Source of the DNA: Nyssa sinensis
Lineage: Eukaryota; Streptophyta; Magnoliopsida; Cornales; Nyssaceae
Direction: 5' to 3'
Length of the DNA stretch: 64,000 bases
Assembly (NCBI GenBank): GCA_008638375.1
Contig: CM018037.1
Coordinates: 32,287,076 to 32,351,075, forward strand
Shown: piece after piece, positions 56,505-64,000 of the stretch
How positions within the stretch are numbered: position 1 is the stretch's first letter
Layout of the letters: every line of letters begins with the position of its first letter
Position numbers and translations under genes: made by a program
The notes under the pieces: model-generated
Told to the model about the DNA's origin: nothing
Databases searched by the model: none
What the model saw: the letters and a program-made list of their open reading frames with translations, nothing else

Positions 56505-57041
56505 CTATGACAACTCTTGTTTAGACATAGGCTTTAAACCCATTCCCTTCGATGAACTTTCCACTTGCTCTCGTGTTAGGCTTTTTGTAAATGGATCCGC
56601 AATATTATCTTTTGACCTTACATAGTCAATGGTGATAATTCCATTCGAGAGAAATTGTCTAACGGTATTATGTCTTCGACGTATGTGTCGTGACTTACCG
56701 TTATACATATGACTTTGTGCCCTTCCAATTGTTGATTGACTATCACAATGGATACAAATAGCGAGCATTGGTCTTGACCAATTTGGAATATCCTCTAAGA
56801 AATTGTGAAGCCATTCAGCTTCTTCTGCTTCTTCTCCAGCTTTATCTAAAGCAATGAATTCAGATTTCATTGTAGATCGAGCAATACATGTTTGTTTAGA
56901 GGATTTCCAAGACACAGCTGCACTTCCTAGAGTAAAAACATATCCACTTGTGGATTTGGTGTCTTTTGAATCAGATATCCAATTAGCATTACTATACCCT
57001 TCAAGGACAACTGGATATCTCGTGTAGTGCAGTCCATAATT
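56505..57041 (-). pseudogene. copia RNase H domain
   Basis: Continues the same frame after the stop at 57042 with [20 protein letters not shown] (family: YSDANW, so Asp to Asn), [20 protein letters not shown], a [11 protein letters not shown] motif and the closing [17 protein letters not shown]. Ends at the TAA/TGA region at 56505. In an active element this degrades the RNA template. Confidence 0.85.
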
Positions 57042-58445
57042 TTAGGTATATTTTAAATATCCCAAAAGTCTTATTATTGCTTTCCAGTGATTGTTTCCTG
57101 AATTACTCGTAAATCGACTAAGCTTACTCACTGAATATGCTATATTAGGTCGAGTGCAGTTCATGACATACATTAAGCTGCCTATTATACGAGAGTACTC
57201 TAATTGAGATATGCTTGCTCCAATATTTTTAGCAAGATGAAGACTTACATCCACTGGTGTCTTTACAGGATTTATGTTATATTTCTTGAATTTATCAAGT
57301 AATGTCTCAATGTAATGAAATTGAGATAAAACAAGTCCATCAGACATTCTAGAAATTTTCATTCCTAAAATGGTGTTTGTGACACCTAAGTCTTTCATAT
57401 CAAATCTATTGGATAACATTTGTTTTGTAGCATTTATCATATCAATGGTGCTACCTAAAATTAGCATATTATCAACGTAAAGACATAAGATGACATATCC
57501 TTTTTGAGTGGTTTTGACATATACACATTTGTCACACTCATTGATCTTGAATCCATTTGACATCATTACATTGTCAAATTTCTCATGTCATTGTTTTGGT
57601 GCTTGCTTTAATCCATAGAGGGACTTGACAAGCTTGCATACTTTCCTTTCTTGTCCAGAAGCAATAAACCCTTCGGGTTGTTCCATATATATTTCTTCAT
57701 TTAACTCACCATTTAAGAAAGCAGTTTTCACATCCATTTGATGTATTTCTAATCCATTTAAAGCTGCTATCGCAATCAACATACGAATAGATGTGATTCT
57801 AGTAACTGGTGAGTAAGTATCGAAATAATCTAATCCTTCCCTTTGCTTATAACCTTTGACTACAAGTCTTGCTTTATATTTCTCTATTGACCCATCAGCT
57901 TTCATCTTCTTTTTAAAGATCCATTTGGACCCTAATGGTTTGGAACCAGGTGGAAGATCCACTAATTCCCACGTATGATTTTGCATAATGGATTCAATTT
58001 CACTATTGATTGCTTTTTTCCAATATGAAGCTTCGGGAGAGGACATTGCTTCCTTGAACGTTTGAGGATCATTTTCCAACAAATATGTTAGAAAATCAGG
58101 TCCAAAGGACGTTGATTTCTTTGCTCTCTTGCTACGTCTAGGTTCATCAATTATAGACTTTTGGTCTATACTTTCATTATTATTACTAACTGTAGCTTCT
58201 AGAGGCCTTTTCTGTAAACTTGATTCATGTGTCATGTTATAAGGAAATACATTTTCAAAAAATAAAGCATCCCTTGACTCAATAATTGTATTAACATGCA
58301 CATCAAGAATCTCAGATTTATGCACAAGAAATCGATATGCACTACTGTTATTTGCATAACCAATGAATACACAATCAATGGTTTTTGGTCCTATCTTAAC
58401 CTTTGTAGGTTTAGGAACTCCCACTTTAGCTAGACACCCCCACAC
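57042..58445 (-). pseudogene. copia integrase C-terminus and reverse transcriptase
   Basis: 58445 downward starts WGCLAKVGVPKPTKVKIGPK and runs into reverse transcriptase (SKWIFKKKMKADGSIEKYKA, MDVKTAFLNGELNEEIYMEQ). A TGA at 57588-57590 replaces the Trp expected in KQWHEKFD. Downstream the active-site motif reads [11 protein letters not shown], where the family has YVDD, so the second catalytic Asp is lost. Another stop at 57042-57044 follows LGYLKYT. Confidence 0.9.
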
Positions 58446-58490
58446 TCTTAAGTATTTATAACAAGGTCTATGACCTTTCCATAATTCCTA

Positions 58491-59308
58491 AGGTGTTTTA
58501 TGAGTTTTCTTATGAGGTACTTTGTTGAGAATATAATTAGCGGAAAGCAAAGCTTCCTCCCACAAATTCTGGGGTGAACCAGAACTTATCAACATAGCAT
58601 TCATCATCTCTTTTAATGTTCGGTTTTTGCGTTCAGCAATACCATTAGATTGAGGTAAATAAGGAGCGGTAGTTTAGTGAATTATTCCATGTTCTGAACA
58701 GAACTCCTCAACAGATGATTCATATTCACCACCTCTATCACTTCTTATTGCCTTGATCTTTTTGCTAAGTTGATTCTCAATTTCATTCTTGTAATGTTTG
58801 AACATTTCTATAGCCTCATCTTTGCTTCTTAGCAAATACACATAACAGTATCTAGTGCAATCATCAATAAAAGTAATAAAATATTTTTTTCCCCTCTAGT
58901 TTGCACAAACTTTAAGTCACAGATATCACTATGAATTAAATCTAGAGGTTCAGTACTTCTTCCAACAGAATGGAAGGGTAATCTTGTCAATTTAGATTCC
59001 ACACAAGTTTCACATCTGTGATTAGGATTAATATCAAATTTAGGCAAAAATTCTAAGTTAATTAATCTACGTAAAGTATCATAATTAACATGTCCTAATC
59101 TAGCATGCCAAATATTTGAAGACTCAAGCAAGTAAAAAGAAGAAGCATTATTATTATTATTATTATTAATAGATTTCGGTACAATAGTCATAACATTCAT
59201 CTTAAACAGCCCCTCACTCAAATAACTCTTTCCCACAAACATCTCATTTTTAGTGAGCACAAATTTGTCAGACACAAAGACTAATTTGAAGCCATTCTTG
59301 CTAAGCAA
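58491..59308 (-). pseudogene. copia integrase region, broken
   Basis: 59308 to about 58,885 carries the GAG-pre-integrase zinc-binding part (WHARLGHVNYDTLRRL, HRCETCVESK) and the start of the integrase core (LIHSDICDL). A shift in the T-run near 58,885 breaks the frame. The rest of the core is readable in another frame up to SNGIAERKNRTLKEMMNA, with in-frame stops at 58674-58676 and 58488-58490. Confidence 0.82.
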
Positions 59309-60463
59309 TGATCCAGAGACAAGTTTTTGCGAATGTCAGGCACATGAAGCACATTGTTGAGAGTAAGGTCTTTGCCAGATGTCATTTTCAGTATCACCTT
59401 TCCACTTCCTTCCACTTTAGAACTCGAAGAATTACCCATGAAGAGTTGTTCTTCGTGCTCAACAGGTTTGTAGGTAGAGAACATCCATTTGTTTGAGTAA
59501 ATGTGGCGTGTAGCCCCAGTGTCTACCCACCATTCCTTGGGGTGTCCCACTAAGTTACATTCGGATATAACAGCGGAAAGATTCATCTCACCAACATCAA
59601 CTGAAAGCCTATCATATTTTGTCATGTTTGCTTGAGCATTTGGTTTCCTTGAGTTCTTAGGTTTGCGACAGTCCTTTGAACGATGTCCTTGCTTACCACA
59701 GTTGTAGTATTTCCCTGTGAACTTCTTAGAAACTTGAGAAGGACCCTCTCCTTCACGCTTCCTTTTATTCTTTGAGCCTTGTTCAACAACATTTGCCTTA
59801 GCCCCCATGGAATGATTTTCATTTTTATTTTCAAACCCTCGGTTGTCTTCTTCAATTCGTAGTCTCACTATCAACTCTTCAAGATTCATCTCTTTGCTTT
59901 TGTACTTGAGATAATTCTTAAAGTCTTTCCATGATGGTGGCAATTTCTCAATCACAGTAGCCACTTGAAATGAGTCACTTAGAGACATTCCTTCAGCATG
60001 GATGTCATGGAGGATCACTTGTAGATCTTGAACTTGGCTTATGACTGTCTTATGGTCTACCATCTTATAGTCAAGAAATTTACCAACTATGAATTTCTTC
60101 ATGCCAGCATCTTCGGTTTTGTATTTCTTTTCCAAAGATTCCTATAGTTGCTTTTGCTGTTTTGATTGAATAATATACATTATATAATGTATTATCCAAT
60201 CCATTCAACACATAATTTCTACATAAGAAATTTGTATATTTCCATGCATCAACAGCAGCCACTTTTTCCTTGTCAGTTTCTCCTTCAACAAGTATAGGAG
60301 AATCTTCATGAAGGAACCTTGCCAAATTCAAGGTTGTGAGATAAAAGATCATTTTTTGTTGCCAACGTTTGAAATCTGTTCCATTGAACCTTTCGGGCTT
60401 CTTTCCATGAGACACATTCATGGTAGGTGCATTGCTTGTAGGTGCATTGCTTGTAGAGGCCAT
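59281..60463 (-). pseudogene. copia gag and protease, frameshifted
   Basis: Starts at 60463 with MASTSNAPT and the gag signature GTDFKRWQQKMIFYLTTLNL. The frame shifts near 60,140 and continues as 59281-60135 with the UBN2-type gag, a nucleocapsid zinc knuckle and the protease motif [11 protein letters not shown]. The knuckle reads [13 protein letters not shown] preceded by Tyr where the first Cys of CX2CX4HX4C is expected, so it is probably unable to bind zinc. The frame is lost again near 59,315. A structural capsid and protease precursor in active relatives; inactive here. Confidence 0.88.
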
Positions 60464-60574
60464 TTCTGTTACAAAAACAGAAATTTATGTCTCAATTATA
60501 CATAAGATTTATTCAAAAGAAATCTACTATACAAAAGTTTTCTAAAACAGTTTTAATGCTTTATAAAACAGTGT

Positions 60575-60900
60575 TAGTAGAACAATATATATATATATAT
60601 AACCAGATTCAATAGTATATATATATATATATAATAAATCAGTACTGTATTAAACAATACTATATATAAATTAACAGTAGTGTATATATGATATAACAAT
60701 ACTGTATAATATGACAGTACTATATCTATAATATATAACAGTATATATGACAGTACCGTATATATAATATATAACAGTATATATGACAGTACAGTATATA
60801 TAAAATATATCTGTATATAACAGTGTATATATAATATAATATATCTGTACATAACAATGTATCTATAATATAAGATATCTGTATATAACAGTGTATTACA
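60575..60900. repeat. ACAGTATATATG-type AT-rich minisatellite in the copia leader
   Basis: Irregular repeats of strings like ACAGTATATATGACAGTAC and TATATAATATA fill most of the ~470-nt leader between the 5' LTR and gag. Unit length varies, so replication slippage is likely. Confidence 0.7.
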
Positions 60901-60930
60901 ACAGGCAAAATAAAAAATTCGTCTTAAGAT

Positions 60931-61980
60931 TGTTATGCCTGAGTACTGTTTTGCATAATAAATATATATATATATATATGTAGATGTATACTGTTATAAA
61001 TAAACAGAAAGTATAAACACTGTTTAAATAATTAAAAAACCAGAATGAAAGATACTGTATTCAAATACACTCACTGTTATTGAAGATTGAACAGAATTAA
61101 ATCCGAGCCTTGTGAAATTCACAATTTCCTTAAGACGAATTTGCTCCCTCTCGGTGCTCAAGGTGATAAGCAATCGTCTCCCAAGATAGAACGGATTTCG
61201 ATTCTAAAGAAGTAGCACTTCAATCTTTAGAACCTTACGAACACAACTGTATCAACACTCGAATTTGACTTATGCAGAGAGAGAGAATGCAATTTTCGGA
61301 TTGTTTGAAATGCCATGAAGGTCTAGTATTTACAGGCTTCTTCATGACTGTTTGGTACAGTCATGAAGGTTCAGTTGTGTCTGTTTATGGCGAACAGACA
61401 CAGGGAAGATGACTGATCAGTCAAACCAACGTCATTGCAAAACGACGGCGTTTAGGACTCCCAACGGTAACTGTACGCATGTCACAAAACGACTGCGTTT
61501 TGGACTCCCAACGGTAACCTTATGCATGATGTAAAACGACAGCGTTTCGGAATTCGAATGGTAACTTAAACGCAAGTTTAAAACGACTGCGTTTTCTGGT
61601 TGAAAAATTTTAAATAAATTTTCTCCAAAAAGATATATATAGCCCACCCTCTTCCACAAAATTGGGGTGCGCCTTGGGGCCCAAACCCCAATGCAAGGTA
61701 TGTGTATATATACTCTTTAACAGCCTTGTTTCCATCCAATGTGGGACACAAGCTTTTTGCACAAGTTTCAAGGTTTAGTTACCATTCTCAAGTGGTGATG
61801 TTTGGAGACAATTTCTCATTCACCCCTTAATGGTTTTGAGCAACCCAATATTTAATCTTCATCTCCTCATGGAGGAGAACACATTCCCATGCGGACCCAC
61901 TAAAATTAATTTGTGGGACCTACTTTAATTTTAGCTCAAAGTTAGCTATTTATTATGCTCAAAACCATTATTTTCCAACA
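60931..61980 (-). repeat. 5' LTR of the copia element
   Basis: Its inner end repeats the 3' terminal ~50 bp found at 56352-56401 (TGTTATGCCTGAGTACTGTT on the plus strand). TATA-like boxes lie near 61,704-61,711 and 61,632-61,640. A four-copy 47-bp tandem repeat occupies about 61,438-61,600. Its length was set by matching ends, since the other LTR is mostly missing. Confidence 0.75.
61438..61600. repeat. four-copy 47-bp repeat inside the copia LTR
   Basis: Copies begin at 61438, 61485, 61532 and 61579, exactly 47 bp apart. Each opens with AAAACGAC-(G/T/A)GCGTTT, an imperfect palindrome, and the first two continue GGACTCCCAACGGTAAC. The last is truncated. They lie downstream of the TATA-like boxes in the element's own direction. 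Confidence 0.9.
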
Positions 61981-64000
61981 AATTCAAGTAGTGATTTTAA
62001 ATTAACTATCACAACAACAAATTAGAATGGAAGAAAAAGGGTTTAAGAATTAATTAGCCTCATCAACAGCAAATTCTTTAACTAGTACCATTTTGCTCCT
62101 TTATCGTAGGAAAAACTGTAAACGGGTTGAATAAAGGATGATTTGAATCTTATTTATTAAAAAAATTGTTAGATTGAATCAAATTTTTTGATGAATTTAT
62201 AAATTCATAATCTAAATATCAATTTGTTAACTAACGGATCGAATCGAATTTGATCTGATAATAATATTTATATATATTATGTTATAATATGTATATAATA
62301 AGTAATTGGCGCCAAATTTGGGTTTGGCTTCACTAAAACCTCGTTCAAGATTGACTTGTGAGATAAACAAGTTAAACTTAATTATATATGTATATATATA
62401 TATATATATATTTTTTTTTTATAGTCAAATTTAATTATATTTTGAATCCTATTAGTTTATTAAATTTTTTTTCAACCCATTTCGATAAGTTAACATGAAC
62501 TTTAAAGTTTTATAAAACTAAATTATTCGAACTTTAAATTATTTGAAGATCAACTCGATTAGATTCTTTTTTAAGACTGGACCAATAGTTGATTGTAGGA
62601 AACTCAGTAATATTTCGAGTTGGGTTTGAGCAACTCACTACTTACTCAATTTGATTGTAGTAATATTTAATCTCATAAATTTGAGTTTTTTTTTATTAGA
62701 ATTAAAATTTGAAAATTTACCCTAATTGGGAATCATTGAATATGGTTTGGTTACATTCTGAGGTCTTAGCCAAATAGTGTAAATACTCACTTTTTATCTA
62801 GTTGACATGAGTTTGATTTCTTAGGTTGAATCAAAATATTTAGAAAATAGAAAAGAAAAGAATATGGTTTGGTTAAACTTTGGGTTCAATTGTATATGGG
62901 TTGGGTTTGAAGCCTACTGATCCTTTTAGGTATGGGCCTATTCCTTAGGATATCCAACAGAGGTTAGACATGCTTACCACCCAAACTCAAAATTTGTGAG
63001 CCTTATGTTCCATAATCCAAAGGCACAAAAAAGCCATGATAGCCATCTATTCGGCCCATTTATAATTGGGCACAAAGCCTTCTATTTAGTTGGTATTACG
63101 TGAGGGTTTAGCCCAGAGAATTCTTTTGGGTTTTGTTATCTGTGTCAAATGAATTGAACTGCTCGTGTTGTGGGCTTGACTTGTTAAGAAGGTCATTTTC
63201 TCTCTCACGGGTCAGCACACAAAGAAACCAAGCTCAAACTTCAAGTCTCAAGCTCAGTTGTTTAAGAGGCCAAGCATAGACAACATTGGGTTCAATTTGG
63301 TCACGTCAACTTTTGTGCAAACAAGCAATAAACGAAAGTAGAAAAGTATAAAAAATAAAAAATAAAATAAGAATACAAAATTTACGTGATTCAGCAAAAT
63401 AAAAAATAAAACAGTGTCAAAATTGCATTCGGCCATAATCAATCGGGGGGGTCAAAGACTCATCACCATAAAACAAGAATACAAAACAAGCTTACATAAA
63501 TATCCGTTTGGCCACACGTTATGGCCTTCAAATTGCGGCACGGGGCCGCTCGTTTCTAGGTTGTTGCTCTTTGCTCATCAAAAAATTATAGGAATAAGCC
63601 GCATTTTCTCCTTCTCCCGCCTTGCCAAACTAACCCTAAATCAATGATCCAAGTGCCCTTTAAAGTCTTGGTTGGTATTTGGGCCTGAACTTTACTATAT
63701 AGTTGGCTTGATTTAAGTGCTGGATTTAAAGAAAAATAATTTACACCTCTCTCTCTCATGAAGATGTTTTCTTCTCACTAATAATAACAATCATACATAA
63801 ATTATGGGTAAGATTTTACTTCTATTTTTTCAGTCCTATTAATATTGTTATGTATTCTAATTAATTTAGACAGACAACATATGTTTACGTGCTGTTTATA
63901 TTGTCTAATAACAATATAAATACTGTGTTATATGCAATTGGAATGGAATTACATGAAAATTTTGGTACAGACTCTTTATTGAATAGCAAAAAATACAACT

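Larger units (their letters stand above)
56352..61980 (-). mobile_element. Ty1/copia retrotransposon, defective
   Basis: The 5,629-bp element, in minus orientation, begins TGTTGGAAAATAATGG (from 61980) and ends CAGGCATAACA (at 56352). It is flanked by perfect AATTC target duplications at 56347-56351 and 61981-61985. The order gag, protease, integrase, reverse transcriptase, RNase H defines Ty1/copia. At least three frameshifts and several stops break the polyprotein, and both reverse-transcriptase and RNase H motifs have lost a catalytic Asp. The 5' LTR is ~1,050 bp but only ~50 bp of the 3' LTR remain. Confidence 0.93.
56064..64000 (+). repeat. segmental duplication, copy B (split by copia, runs off the window)
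   Basis: 56,064-56,351 and 61,981-64,000 together match copy A in order. The join, with the copia element and one AATTC removed, restores copy A's sequence. Copy B reaches the window end still matching (CTCTTTATTGAATAGC at 63,970 against 55,009), so its true end is outside. Confidence 0.85.

Overview
This 64 kb window is AT-rich nuclear DNA of a flowering plant, most likely a eudicot (inference). The reasons are spliced plant-type genes (eIF3g, an alpha-expansin, a macro-domain protein, a UVR8/RCC1-like gene), Ty1/copia and Ty3/gypsy remnants, TRIMs, SINEs and long intergenic stretches full of AT, AC and GA microsatellites. There are no bacterial features.

Layout. 1-10.3 kb is intergenic and holds a palindromic cluster of miniature LTR elements (TRIMs, 5562-6550), a solo gypsy-type LTR with a perfect target duplication (7392-8019) and a second TRIM (9117-9611). 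10,331-15,586 (+) is an intact two-exon eIF3g gene with a 4.4 kb intron. 17,022-17,300 (-) is a small uncharacterised single-exon gene. 18,850-25,691 (-) is an 11-exon RCC1-repeat gene whose exons and splice sites are all recognisable, but which carries two in-frame stops and a 2-nt deletion, so it reads as a recent pseudogene or null allele. 29,694-40,118 (-) is an intact seven-exon macro-domain gene; its first intron is 7.8 kb long and holds a wrecked gypsy element, inverted LTR copies and a ~590 bp foldback. 45,155-46,698 (-) is an intact three-exon alpha-expansin. 46.7-64 kb has no host gene that I can support. It holds three tRNA-derived SINEs in the wider region (one is in the RCC1 gene), and a tandem segmental duplication (52.8-55.0 kb and 56.06-64 kb) whose right copy is split by a 5.6 kb copia element (56,352-61,980) with a 5-bp target duplication.

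The genes are independent plant transcription units, not an operon: translation initiation (eIF3g), photoreceptor-like beta-propeller (broken), ADP-ribose chemistry (macro domain) and cell-wall loosening (expansin). The most interesting material is in the mobile DNA: TRIMs sharing their LTR terminus with a nearby full-size solo LTR; a four-LTR TRIM palindrome; a copia element lacking an obvious tRNA primer site but with a 14-nt self-complementary match at the primer-site position; 47-bp repeats inside its LTR; and a small TIR element with 9-bp target duplications inside a tandem repeat. I see no clear previously undescribed protein system. All exon coordinates were read by eye from splice consensus, reading-frame continuity and family conservation, without alignments.
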